A stretch of 50,747 nt of DNA from Prevotella sp. Its GTDB lineage: Bacteria; Bacteroidota; Bacteroidia; Bacteroidales; Bacteroidaceae. The translations under genes and the position numbers were made by a program. The stretch covers positions 1 through 50,747 of the forward strand of contig JAFRRN010000021.1 in assembly GCA_017428055.1 (NCBI GenBank), given 5' to 3'. The notes under the pieces are model-generated. The model searched no databases, was not told the origin of the DNA, and was given only the letters and a program-made list of their open reading frames with translations. This document shows positions 1 through 7,996 of the stretch, in pieces. The first letter of the stretch is position 1; every line of letters begins with the position of its first letter.

Positions 1-533
1 AACGGCGGGGCATCATCGGGACCGTTAGGGGCGGTTGGTGGTATAGGCGGGGAGGGTGGGGTAGGTGGGAGGGAGGGTGACTTGCCCTTCTGCTTCAATG
101 CCACTTCCGTGGGTGGCAGACACATCTCGTCGTTGCAGGCACCATATTCAAGGTAACACTCGGCGGTGTATTCAGGCTTGGTGAACCTCACCTTCTGTAT
201 GAAAGTGACGGCATTCTCGAAATACCGCACCTCCATCCCAAACATCTTGTCGAAGTTCTTGATTTCCTTGCCCTCGGCTCGCAACGCTCCCACGGGTTCT
301 ATGCCGTCCATCTTCTCCACGTGGAACGTCGCTTCGATGGGACCGTCGTTGCCCAAGTTGGTGGAATAGACATGCCATCCCGGGGCTATCGTCCCCTTGA
401 AGATAATCTCTCCCTCGCCATTTCCCGTGGACTTGAGTGTCTGCGAGAAGTGCACGGGGTCTGCCATTTGCGCCCAAGCCCCCAATGAAAGGACGAGGGC
501 TGCCACCAACAGTGCTCTTTTCCTTATTTCCAT
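1..533 (-). CDS. DsbD-like thiol:disulfide interchange protein, N-terminal part (partial)
   Basis: Reading the minus strand from the ATG at 531-533 gives an open frame that runs off the window at base 1 (177 codons seen). It begins with a signal peptide (MEIRKRALLVAALVLSLGAWAQ), followed by a beta-rich domain ending in YGACNDEMCLPPTEV. That paired-cysteine CxxxxCLPPTEV motif is the redox pair of the DsbD alpha domain, which passes electrons to periplasmic thiol proteins. A proline-rich linker follows before the edge; in this family a multi-TM segment and a thioredoxin domain would come next, outside the window. The start overlaps the end of the upstream GH20 gene by 10 bp, so the two are probably translationally coupled. 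Full-length nature cannot be judged. Confidence 0.8.
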   Translation of the reverse strand, partial: MEIRKRALLVAALVLSLGAWAQMADPVHFSQTLKSTGNGEGEIIFKGTIAPGWHVYSTNLGNDGPIEATFHVEKMDGIEPVGALRAEGKEIKNFDKMFGMEVRYFENAVTFIQKVRFTKPEYTAECYLEYGACNDEMCLPPTEVALKQKGKSPSLPPTPPSPPIPPTAPNGPDDAPP

Positions 534-2152
534 AGATGTGGTGCTACTGCCCAATGGTGCAAACGGTATATCTCGCGCAAACGGGTGACACGCTCCTTGA
601 ACTCGTCGAAGTTCTTGTCCTGCGGCTGCATCCATTGCACTTCTGCCAACGCTGCCATACGCGGCAGCACTTGGTATTGTATCTGTGACTGATAGGCAAT
701 GTATTCAGCCCAAAGGTTTGCTTGCACTCCCCAGATGTGCTGTGCTTGCTCGGGCGTAAGGTCATCATCCACCGGCTCAAATTCATAGACCTTTTCCACC
801 GGCAAGAAACCACCTATTCCTAATGGCTCATTCCATGTGTCCTTTGTCTGATAATAGTCAAAATAGAGGTTGGCATTGGGAGTCATGATGACATCATGCC
901 CCAGTTTGGCACTCTCGGCGCCTGGCTTGGCACCTCTCCATGACATGATGGTGGCACTCTTTTCCACGTTGCAGCCCAACAGTTCATCCCATCCGATGAT
1001 TTTCTTGCCTTTGGAGGCGAGGTATTTCTCTACCCTTTTGGTGAAATATCCCTGCAAGCGGTCCTCGGCGCTCTGACCGTTCTCTGCCTTGATGCCCTCG
1101 TCTTGGATGCGTTTCTGGCACAACGGGCATTTCTTCCAACGGTCGCGGGGGCTCTCGTCGCCGCCGATATGGATATATTCAGACGGGAAAATGTCGATTA
1201 CTTCGTCCAAGACATCCTGCACGAATTGGAAGGTCTTTTCCTTTCCGGCACACAGAACATCGGCAAAGACACCCCAACGACGCTCCACCTCATACGGACC
1301 GCCCGTGCATCCCAATTCGGGATAAGCGGCGAGTGCGCCAATCATGTGGCCGGGCATGTCTATCTCGGGAATCACGGTGATGTATCTGTCGGCTGCATAT
1401 TTCACAATCTCACGACATTCGTCCTGCGTATAGAACCCGCCATGGGGAACGCCATCGTTGATGGGACTGTTGCGGCCGATGACCGTTCCCGACCGCCATG
1501 CGCCCACCGTCGTCAGTTTCGGCCACTTCTTGATCTCGATGCGCCAGCCTTGGTCTTCGGTGATGTGCCAATGAAACTTGTTCATCCCATGCAGGGCAAT
1601 CATGTCGATATACTCCTTCACCACGTCCAACGAGAAGAAATGGCGGGCGCAGTCGAGATGCATTCCACGATAGGCGAAACGGGGCGCATCTACAATGGAG
1701 ACGAATGGCAGCGACACCGTCGCCCCCTCTTTCATGATGGGCAGCGACTTGCGCAATGTCTGGATGCCAAGGAACACGCCCGCTGGTGTCGCCCCGGCAA
1801 TGTTCACTCCTTTCTTATCCACGGTGATGGTGTAACCCTCTTCGTTGGCAATCTTGGGATTGATAGTCAAGGAGATGTTTCCTTTCACGTTTTTCTTGTC
1901 TTTTACAGCCGTGGCGACACTGATTTGTGTCATCTCCTTGATGTATTCGGCAAGGAACCGGGCGTTGCGTTCCATGTCGGCGTTGCCCGTAGGATATACC
2001 ACCAACTTGGTGGCATCGAGCAGGTAAGCGCCCTCCTTGGCGAGGGTGATGGTTTGCGGACGCGGCACGACGTTGTAGTCTGCCGTCTGTGCGGATGTAG
2101 ACGCTACGCCAAGCAGCATCAGCATCAAGAATGATACCATAATTCTTTTCAT
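524..2152 (-). CDS. Beta-N-acetylhexosaminidase, GH20
   Basis: Secreted exo-enzyme removing terminal GlcNAc/GalNAc from glycans. From the chosen start (ATG 2150-2152) it has a signal peptide (MKRIMVSFLMLMLLGVASTSAQ), then the GH20b-like N-terminal alpha/beta domain to about residue 150, then the TIM barrel. The catalytic Asp-Glu pair lies in HIGGDESPRDRW, and the substrate-binding WHITEDQGWRIEI and LNPxxxxW-type segments are visible. The frame extends further upstream only from a TTG at 2182. A promoter -7 box overlaps that codon, so the internal ATG is preferred (542 aa). It ends inside the DsbD-like gene start. Specificity (host mucin N-glycans or peptidoglycan/chitin fragments) cannot be read from sequence. 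Confidence 0.93.
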   Translation of the reverse strand: MKRIMVSFLMLMLLGVASTSAQTADYNVVPRPQTITLAKEGAYLLDATKLVVYPTGNADMERNARFLAEYIKEMTQISVATAVKDKKNVKGNISLTINPKIANEEGYTITVDKKGVNIAGATPAGVFLGIQTLRKSLPIMKEGATVSLPFVSIVDAPRFAYRGMHLDCARHFFSLDVVKEYIDMIALHGMNKFHWHITEDQGWRIEIKKWPKLTTVGAWRSGTVIGRNSPINDGVPHGGFYTQDECREIVKYAADRYITVIPEIDMPGHMIGALAAYPELGCTGGPYEVERRWGVFADVLCAGKEKTFQFVQDVLDEVIDIFPSEYIHIGGDESPRDRWKKCPLCQKRIQDEGIKAENGQSAEDRLQGYFTKRVEKYLASKGKKIIGWDELLGCNVEKSATIMSWRGAKPGAESAKLGHDVIMTPNANLYFDYYQTKDTWNEPLGIGGFLPVEKVYEFEPVDDDLTPEQAQHIWGVQANLWAEYIAYQSQIQYQVLPRMAALAEVQWMQPQDKNFDEFKERVTRLREIYRLHHWAVAPHLWK

Positions 2153-2179
2153 GACAATTGTTGTTTTGGTTTTATGCGT

Positions 2180-2187
2180 CAAAGATA
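2180..2187 (-). promoter_or_regulatory. Bacteroidetes -7 box for the GH20 gene
   Basis: The minus strand reads TATCTTTG, an exact match to TAnnTTTG, about 28 nt before the chosen ATG. A good -33 TTTG is not evident at the expected distance. The box overlaps the alternative TTG start at 2182 and so argues for the ATG at 2152. Confidence 0.6.
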
Positions 2188-2328
2188 CGAAATAATAATG
2201 ACTTATACATCCGTTTCATCAAGAAAACTTTTAACGAATAGGTTGAAAGGGCGGGAAATCGTCAAGTTTTTTCATAAAAACAGGCTCAAATGAAGGCCAG
2301 TCTTACGCACAACATCCTAATTGGATGC

Positions 2329-2385
2329 AAAAACGCCCTTTTTTGGCGTTTTTTGGCAATTGCTTGATAATCAGGTTGTTATCAA
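2329..2385. repeat. Two hairpins in the gap between menA and GH20
   Basis: AAAAACGCC (2329-2337) pairs with GGCGTTTTT (2345-2353) around a T-rich loop, and TTGATAA (2364-2370) pairs with TTATCAA (2379-2385). Both lie in the 650-bp non-coding gap 2153-2801. They are downstream of menA on the minus strand, but too far from its stop to call as its terminator with confidence. Confidence 0.5.
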
Positions 2386-2436
2386 TTATGGATGTAAAGA
2401 ATGCCCTTTAGGGTGGTATTTTTATTGTATAAATAT

Positions 2437-2545
2437 GCCCATTTAACATTTTTTGGGCGGCATTTATCCCTCGTAGATGTGGCATTTATGGTCGGCGGAT
2501 GTGGCAGTTATCGACGATAAATGCCGCCCAAAAAATGTTAAATGG
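2437..2545. repeat. Perfect 30-bp inverted repeat over a 22-bp-period array
   Basis: Bases 2439-2468 and 2516-2545 are exact reverse complements (30 of 30), separated by a 47-bp spacer. Between and into the arms run direct repeats with a 22-bp period: units begin GGCATTTAT at 2459 and at 2481, and GGCAGTTAT at 2503. The 22 bp at 2437-2458 are themselves palindromic at the ends (GCCC...GGGC). No gene in this gap is credible. A plus-strand open frame from 2499 to 2954 runs antisense into menA and has no recognisable features. Confidence 0.85.
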
Positions 2546-2801
2546 CTGTCTTCGTGTGGAAAAAGGGATTTTTCGAGGTCATTTCGATGATATTGTAAGT
2601 CACGCGATTTCTATTTCGCGGATTTTCACGAGTGTCACTTTGTCAAGAAAAATGACATTTCGGAATCACTTATGGACATTGCATGGATTGGTGCCAATGG
2701 GCATTTACAGTTCTTCTCTAACGATGCCATTGGTTACAAGTACGTTGGTTTCTTCCCTCATAAAGGAACTGAATCGTTTCCCATGCCAAGGGTGGAATCC
2801 T

Positions 2802-3710
2802 TTAGAATATAAGGCCGATGGAAATAGCCAGTCCGTATACGAAAATGTTTCGGGCTGTCATGCCCAAGACACGGTTGAGGGCTGCTCCTTTGTTGATGCG
2901 GCGCATTTCTATGAAGGCGGCAACGTGGAGTGGGAGATATGTTATGATGGGTAGCCATGCCGCCCAGAAATGGCCTGTGAGGTGGTACATGTTACCCATG
3001 GCACATGCCAGGACACCCAATGCGAAATAGAGAATCCTGCCCCACCGTGCCCCTATAGCCACGATGAGGGTGCGTTTGCCGGCCCGTATGTCATTGTCGA
3101 TGTCGCGATAGTTGTTTATTATTAATAATGTGTCGATGACCAAACCACAGGCGATGGAAGCCAAGAGGCATTCCCAGGTGACGGTCTGCGACCCCTTGGG
3201 CATGGCGAGGTAATAGGTCATCGTGACGGGGACGATGCCAAAGAACAACAAGACGAGCGCGTCGCCAAATCCCATGTAGGAGAGGTGCGTGGTGTAGAGG
3301 AAGCAGAAACACACGCAAAGGATGCCGACGGCTATCAACCACCAACCCCCAAAGAATACCAAAGGCAGACCTATGGCACATGCCAGCGCGGTGACGATGG
3401 CCAAAGCCCAACGCATGGCGGGCATGGTGACCCATCCTTGTGCGCAGGCTCGCTTGGGGCCGAGGCGTGTCTCGTCGTCTGTTCCCTTGCGGAAATCGAA
3501 ATAGTCGTTCACGAAATTGGCATCGATTTGCATGACGAAGGCGAAGAGGAAGCATAGGATGGTGGGGAGGAGGCGGATATGGTGGGCGGAGTCTGCCCAT
3601 GCCAAGGCCGTGCCAATCATCACGGGGACGGCTGCTCCCGTAAGGGTCTTGGGCCGCGCTGCCTGTATCCACGCCTTGGGGGAGTTGACTTGAATTTGCT
3701 CTTTTTCCAT
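2802..3710 (-). CDS. menA: 1,4-dihydroxy-2-naphthoate prenyltransferase MenA
   Basis: UbiA-family integral membrane enzyme that attaches the polyprenyl tail to 1,4-dihydroxy-2-naphthoate, giving demethylmenaquinone for anaerobic respiration. 302 aa with about eight hydrophobic segments. The first Asp-rich motif is NDYFDFRKGTD near residue 70, preceded by DANFV; the second is YRDIDNDIRAGKRT near residue 200. N-terminal WIQAARPKTLTGAAVPVMIG is characteristic of MenA rather than UbiA. It starts from an ATG divergent from the HD-domain gene, with overlapping promoters in the 79-bp gap. No other men genes are in the window, so its operon context is not informative. Confidence 0.93.
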   Translation of the reverse strand: MEKEQIQVNSPKAWIQAARPKTLTGAAVPVMIGTALAWADSAHHIRLLPTILCFLFAFVMQIDANFVNDYFDFRKGTDDETRLGPKRACAQGWVTMPAMRWALAIVTALACAIGLPLVFFGGWWLIAVGILCVCFCFLYTTHLSYMGFGDALVLLFFGIVPVTMTYYLAMPKGSQTVTWECLLASIACGLVIDTLLIINNYRDIDNDIRAGKRTLIVAIGARWGRILYFALGVLACAMGNMYHLTGHFWAAWLPIITYLPLHVAAFIEMRRINKGAALNRVLGMTARNIFVYGLAISIGLIF

Positions 3711-3738
3711 GTTGGGTCGATATTATTATGGTTTTGTT

Positions 3739-3770
3739 TTTGCAAAAATAAAGATAAAACCGTATATTTG
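3739..3770 (+). promoter_or_regulatory. Full Bacteroidetes promoter for the HD-domain gene
   Basis: TTTG at 3739-3742, 20 bp, then TATATTTG at 3763-3770, an exact fit to TTTG-N20-TAnnTTTG. It lies 19 bp before the ATG at 3790. On the other strand the same interval carries TATCTTTA (3749-3756), a near-consensus -7 box for menA, so the divergent promoters overlap. Confidence 0.75.
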
Positions 3771-3789
3771 CAAAAATAATAGCCTAAGA

Positions 3790-4434
3790 ATGATGATTGA
3801 TTCGCAAGTCAGCCTGGACCTCATGCACTTCATAGAGACCAATATATTGCCACGATATGCCTCCTTTGGGAGCAGCCATGGCTTGGCGCACGTGCAAAGA
3901 GTGATAGCACGAAGCCTGGAACTGGTAAGGAATATTGGCGTGGACGTGAACATGGCTTACGTCATTGCAGCCTATCATGACATCGGCATGAGTGGACCAA
4001 GGGCCATCCACCATATCACCGGAGGGAAAATCTTGGCTGCCGACCAACGGTTGCGTAAGTGGTTTAGTGCCGAGCAGATTAAAACCATGCGCGAGGCAGT
4101 GGAGGACCATCGCGCCTCGTCGAGCCATGCGCCGCGTAGCATCTATGGGAAGATTGTGGCAGAGGCGGATCGTGACCTGGAGCCGGAGGTTGTCTTTCGA
4201 CGCACCATCCAGTTTGGATTGGAGAATTATCCCGATAAGGACAAGGAGGAACAATGGCAGCGGTTTATGGAACACATGCAGAATAAATACTCTTCGCACG
4301 GCTACATCACCTTGTGGCTTCCTAATTCGCCCAATGAAAAACATCTCAAGGAGATACGTTCTCTTATCTCAACACCTACGAGGTTGAGGGAAGTATTTGA
4401 GAGAATATACGGGGAGTTAATGAACAATGTTTGA
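3790..4434 (+). CDS. HD-domain phosphohydrolase
   Basis: 214 aa soluble protein of the HD superfamily (metal-dependent phosphohydrolases). The metal ligands are recognisable as H in SHGLAHVQRV (about residue 35) and the HD doublet in AAYHDIGMSG (about residue 70); a further conserved Asp is in VAEADRDLE. The open frame reaches further upstream (3709) but the promoter at 3739-3770 lies inside that extension, so the ATG at 3790 (or the adjacent one at 3793) is the start. The substrate is unknown; relatives hydrolyse nucleotides or act on small phosphoesters. It is a single-gene unit followed by a strong hairpin. Confidence 0.85.
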   Translation: MMIDSQVSLDLMHFIETNILPRYASFGSSHGLAHVQRVIARSLELVRNIGVDVNMAYVIAAYHDIGMSGPRAIHHITGGKILAADQRLRKWFSAEQIKTMREAVEDHRASSSHAPRSIYGKIVAEADRDLEPEVVFRRTIQFGLENYPDKDKEEQWQRFMEHMQNKYSSHGYITLWLPNSPNEKHLKEIRSLISTPTRLREVFERIYGELMNNV

Positions 4435-4518
4435 TGCCAGTGGCAATGTCGAGCGCACCTGACGGCGGGGAAACGGAGTTTTTCTCTTCCTTTTCTTATG
4501 TGTGATGTCTATACATAA

Positions 4519-4555
4519 TGACCCCCAAAAGTTGTTGTTTAACTTTTGAGGGTCA
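4519..4555. terminator. Hairpin between convergent genes
   Basis: TGACCCCCAAAAGTT (4519-4533) pairs with AACTTTTGAGGGTCA (4541-4555) with one mismatch and a 7-nt loop. It lies between the HD gene (plus) and the lipoprotein gene (minus). There is no clear T-tract, so a Rho-independent terminator is probable rather than certain. A second stem follows: TTGACGGAATA (4571-4581) with TATTCCGCCAA (4598-4608), one mismatch. Confidence 0.6.
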
Positions 4556-4681
4556 CTTCACATAGAAAAATTGACGGAATATGCACATTTTTGTCTCTAT
4601 TCCGCCAATTATCATGTTTGGGGGCAATGACATATTTTTCAAGTCTTTGCCGTCCCAAAAAGCATTAAATCATGAAAACCG

Positions 4682-5329
4682 TTAGTCGTCTTCTGGGGCA
4701 TAGGTGTATTGGAAGGTTCCTTTGCAATCTTTCATGTCGCCAGTCTTTGCACACTTCAATTTGCAACTGAAGCTGCCTTTCATTACATAGCCTTTTTCAG
4801 AGAAACCTTCAAATGTGAATGTTCTATTAGCCACCTGATTCATGGAATAAGAACCTTCCGAATCTGCTACGTATTCGTTTTTTTCGTCTGATACATACAA
4901 TATCCATAGGTCAAATGGCTTACAAATCCCATCTGACTCCTTGAGTTCATAACTCTTATTATAAATGTATCCAAAATAAAATTCTTCCCAACTTCCCCCT
5001 CTTAATCTATATTTTCCTGTTTGGGCTTTGAAATCACTCTTATAAGTGTAAAGTGCAATCGGCATACAAATTTCACCCATTTTTCCTAAAGATAAATACT
5101 CAACACGGAACAAATCCATTTTATTCCCTTTCTCGTCATTTACCTCATAAGTGAAACCCAATCCTGGGATAAACTCCACTTTCTTTGTCGTCCCATCAAT
5201 CGTCACTTCAATATAATCAAACTCTGACGATGAGTCTTCGTCATTGTCATCATCGCCCCCGCAAGAGGACATCACAAGGCTGCAAACAGCCACCATGGCA
5301 AATGCCATGAAACTCAAGTACTTTTTCAT
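4682..5329 (-). CDS. Small lipoprotein of unknown function
   Basis: 215 aa from the ATG at 5327-5329. The signal peptide ends in the lipobox LVMSSCGG, followed by an acidic DDDNDEDSSSE stretch, the kind of residues that in Bacteroidetes mark export to the cell surface. The rest is beta-rich with a conserved-looking end (CKGTFQYTYAPEDD). I do not recognise the family. The open frame continues upstream to 5464, but a promoter -7 box (5373-5380) falls in that extension, which supports the internal start. It is transcribed alone, toward the HD gene. Confidence 0.75.
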   Translation of the reverse strand: MKKYLSFMAFAMVAVCSLVMSSCGGDDDNDEDSSSEFDYIEVTIDGTTKKVEFIPGLGFTYEVNDEKGNKMDLFRVEYLSLGKMGEICMPIALYTYKSDFKAQTGKYRLRGGSWEEFYFGYIYNKSYELKESDGICKPFDLWILYVSDEKNEYVADSEGSYSMNQVANRTFTFEGFSEKGYVMKGSFSCKLKCAKTGDMKDCKGTFQYTYAPEDD

Positions 5330-5372
5330 TTCGTTTTGTTTTTGGTTATACATCATTGAATGAAATCCATGG

Positions 5373-5380
5373 CAAAGATA
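5373..5380 (-). promoter_or_regulatory. -7 box for the small lipoprotein gene
   Basis: The minus strand reads TATCTTTG, 43 nt upstream of the chosen ATG. This decides against the longer open frame starting at 5464. Confidence 0.6.
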
Positions 5381-5439
5381 ATGGTTAGCAGTCATTAAAC
5401 AATCATCCATTTCGTCCATTTGATGAGTAATGCCAATAA

Positions 5440-5471
5440 AAAAAGCATGAACTTGAGAGTCCATGCTTTTT
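5440..5471 (-). terminator. Rho-independent terminator of the Ton operon
   Basis: On the minus strand AAAAAGCATG and CATGCTTTTT (5462-5471 and 5440-5449) form a 10-bp stem with a 12-nt loop that runs into seven Ts. It is 29 nt after the stop of the TPR gene and closes the exbB-to-TPR cluster. Confidence 0.8.
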
Positions 5472-5500
5472 CTGTATATAAAGTAGGTATGATGAAATCG

Positions 5501-6949
5501 TTATTCCGCTGCTTCTTCTGTAGCCACTTCCTCGGTTGCCTCGGCATTGGCTGCGGCTTCTGCCTCAAAGTATTTCTTGGCAAGGCTGTTCTCGGGATCG
5601 AGTTCCAGTGTCTTCTCAAAGTACTCGCGGGCAGCGGCGGGGTCGCCCTTGGAACTCCAGAGGATGTAGCCCACGTTGCGATAAGCGGTGGTGAGATAGC
5701 CACGGTCATCGCTGTCGGTGGAGTTTGAAATCTCGTTGATGACATTCTTGTAAAGTTCGAGGGCTTGGTCGTCCATCTCTGCCTTGAAAGTTTCGTTGGC
5801 CTTTTGGGTAAGTGCCCATCCCTTCACTTGCGGATACTTGGCAATGACATCATCATAGACCTGCATGGCCTTGGCATAGTTGTCCTCTACGCCGTCTCCC
5901 TTCTTGACTTTAGCCATATAGATGGCAGCCAGTTTGTTGTATTCGGACAACTTGGCATTGGGATTGAGGTCAAGGTATTTCTTGCTGTATTCGATAGCCT
6001 TGTCCTCATCGCCCATCTTCGCGTATGTCTCGGAGATGTGCTGATAAGGCATGATGTTCTTGGAGTCTACCTCGATGGCCTTGTTGAACTTGGCGATAGC
6101 CTCTTCATACTGTCCAAGACCAGAGAGAGCCTGTCCGTAATAGATGAGGTCGCCCGAGTTGTTCTCGCCCTCCTCGGCAATGAGTTTCTTGGCATAATTG
6201 ACAGCCTCGTCATACTTCTCCGTACCAACGGCGTTGATGATGGCAAGACGGAGGAAAGCCTTTGAGCTTGGGAATTTGCTCAATCCAAACTTGGCAATAT
6301 CCAATGCCTTTGCTTTCTGGTTTACGGAACCCGCCACAAGGGCATACTCGGCAAGACGACCCTCATTGAGCTTGTCCATGTTTGCCTTTGAGTAATACTC
6401 GTATGCCTTATCCATGTTGTCGGCATTGAACATGAGGTGACCAAGTTCTGCATCCACCGGGAAGTCGGGATTAGTCTGGCGCAACTGGTTGATAGCGTCC
6501 TCTGCCCCTTGTGGGTCACGCTTGCGATACACATTGGCATAGCCAAGATAGCCATTGGGGTTCTTGGGGTCTTGGTGCATGGCTTGTTGATACCATCCTG
6601 CGGCGGCGCCACCATCGTCTTGCATGGAAGAGACATCACCCTTCAATACGTAAGCATCACCAAACTTATTGTTGATCTTGAGAGCCAAGTCGGCACACTC
6701 GATGGCGGAGGTGTAATTCTTCACGCCAAAATAGCTATAGCCCAATGCCACGATGGCTGCGGGGTCTTTCTTGTACTGTTTCTTATAGGCCTTCACCAAA
6801 TCCTTGGAGGCGTTCACGTCATTGGGGGCTGCTTCCAACGCTGCGGCGATGGGTTTGAGCGACTCCCTGAAAGCTTCGTTTTGGGCGTTGGCACCCAATG
6901 CGACACTCAAGGCAAAGATGCCTGCAAATAAATATTTCTTCGTGTTCAT
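5501..6949 (-). CDS. Periplasmic TPR-repeat protein of the Ton cluster
   Basis: 482 aa. Signal peptide MNTKKYLFAGIFALSVALGANAQ, then tandem tetratricopeptide repeats over most of the length; recognisable units include AIVALGYSYFGVKNYTSAIE, DLIYYGQALSGLGQYEEAIA and PYQHISETYAKMGDEDKAIE. The C-terminus is a low-complexity acidic Glu/Ala tail. TPR proteins act as protein-protein adaptors. This one is the last gene of the exbB-exbD-exbD-tonB-pstS run, 88 nt downstream of pstS and without an obvious promoter of its own, so it is probably cotranscribed. A role in organising the Ton complex or periplasmic partners is inferred only from position. Confidence 0.85.
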   Translation of the reverse strand: MNTKKYLFAGIFALSVALGANAQNEAFRESLKPIAAALEAAPNDVNASKDLVKAYKKQYKKDPAAIVALGYSYFGVKNYTSAIECADLALKINNKFGDAYVLKGDVSSMQDDGGAAAGWYQQAMHQDPKNPNGYLGYANVYRKRDPQGAEDAINQLRQTNPDFPVDAELGHLMFNADNMDKAYEYYSKANMDKLNEGRLAEYALVAGSVNQKAKALDIAKFGLSKFPSSKAFLRLAIINAVGTEKYDEAVNYAKKLIAEEGENNSGDLIYYGQALSGLGQYEEAIAKFNKAIEVDSKNIMPYQHISETYAKMGDEDKAIEYSKKYLDLNPNAKLSEYNKLAAIYMAKVKKGDGVEDNYAKAMQVYDDVIAKYPQVKGWALTQKANETFKAEMDDQALELYKNVINEISNSTDSDDRGYLTTAYRNVGYILWSSKGDPAAAREYFEKTLELDPENSLAKKYFEAEAAANAEATEEVATEEAAE

Positions 6950-7037
6950 AGAGTTAATTGTTTACTTTGTTAATAATTCCGTTTACACTCTCTATACCAC
7001 TATGACTTCGCCTTAAAAGGAAAAGTTTAAGTTGGTA

Positions 7038-7994
7038 TCATTTTTTAACTTTTACGTCTTTGATGATGATGTCTCCACGGAAGGGCAGCAAGCCCGACTT
7101 GAAGACGATGAGTTGCCCCTTGGGATTGGTCACGTAGTTGGCAAAGCTATACGGCAATGCCCGCTGTGGGTCTACCAAGATGGCATATATGGTCCTTACA
7201 AACGGATAGCGTCCGTCAAGTAAGTATGCCTGGTAAGGTTTCCAGCTGTTGTAAGGTTTTGCCTCATCTGTCAACGATACCGACATCACATGAATATTCT
7301 TGTTAAAGGTAGTGTTGGTGGTGTCTCGGCGGTCATTGAGCCAATTAGACCCGATTACACCAATGGCATTGGGTGTCTGGTCCACATAGTCGATAACCTC
7401 CTTACTTGTCTTCGATGCAACGATGTTAGGGCTGTTGATGGGTTTACCGTCAAGGATGGAGTCCACGACATAGTGCAAGGTAGCGGATTGCTTGTTGTCA
7501 AATACCACTTCTATCTCCCCCCTTTTTGAGCCGGGAATGATTTGGTTCCAATTGGTGACCTCGCCACTGAAGATGCGCTTCACGTCTTTCACGCTGATGC
7601 AAGTGTCATTATTATTCTTGTTGCAAATCAATGCCAAGCCATCGTAGGCAATAGGGAAGCATTCTGGAAGTTGCCTCTTGGTCTTCAAGTAGGCGACCTC
7701 GCTGGGTTTCAACGCACGGGATGTGAAGAACAAGCACGTCTTCAATTCCTTGATCTGGTTGAATCCCTCAATCTCATTGGAATAAATGGGGTCGAGTTTT
7801 GCTTTTGGAAACTCAAACTCGAATTGTCTCCTCAGCTCCTCAATGATGGGGCTGAAACTCTCGTCAGCATAGAACGAGATCTCTCCCGAAATACGGGTGT
7901 CTGTACGACCACCCCTGTCCTTCTTCCCGCAAGAGAAGAAGAACAGGGATGATAAAAAGAGTACAACTAATGTAGTTGATTGTCTCATGTTCAT
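7038..7994 (-). CDS. PstS-like phosphate-binding lipoprotein
   Basis: 318 aa, periplasmic binding protein-like fold of the PstS group. The lipobox is LFFFSCGKK. The core has a GEISFYADESFSPIIEEL start, the characteristic KRIFSGEVTNWNQI block (about residue 140) found in PstS-type proteins, and the C-terminal FANYVTNPKGQLIVFKSGLLP. Only 2 nt separate it from the tonB stop, so coupling is very likely. No pstC/A/B genes are near. In Bacteroidetes such a protein is regularly embedded between tonB and a TPR gene, so a function other than ABC phosphate uptake is possible. Two in-frame ATGs (7994, 7988) are equally good. Confidence 0.85.
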   Translation of the reverse strand: MNMRQSTTLVVLFLSSLFFFSCGKKDRGGRTDTRISGEISFYADESFSPIIEELRRQFEFEFPKAKLDPIYSNEIEGFNQIKELKTCLFFTSRALKPSEVAYLKTKRQLPECFPIAYDGLALICNKNNNDTCISVKDVKRIFSGEVTNWNQIIPGSKRGEIEVVFDNKQSATLHYVVDSILDGKPINSPNIVASKTSKEVIDYVDQTPNAIGVIGSNWLNDRRDTTNTTFNKNIHVMSVSLTDEAKPYNSWKPYQAYLLDGRYPFVRTIYAILVDPQRALPYSFANYVTNPKGQLIVFKSGLLPFRGDIIIKDVKVKK

Positions 7995-7996
7995 GA

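Noticed and set aside
1103-2134. Long plus-strand open frame of 343 codons
   Set aside because: It lies wholly antisense to the GH20 gene, has no recognisable domain and reflects third-position bias of the real gene.
2437-2545. CRISPR array from the regular spacing
   Set aside because: Units are contiguous 22-mers without unique spacers, too few, and no cas genes are near; the same applies to the other 22-bp arrays.
2499-2954. Plus-strand frame of 151 codons beginning within the inverted repeat
   Set aside because: It starts in palindromic DNA, runs antisense into menA and has no motif; treated as chance.
3091-3672. Second minus-strand frame inside menA
   Set aside because: Arg/His/Pro-rich shadow of menA in another frame.
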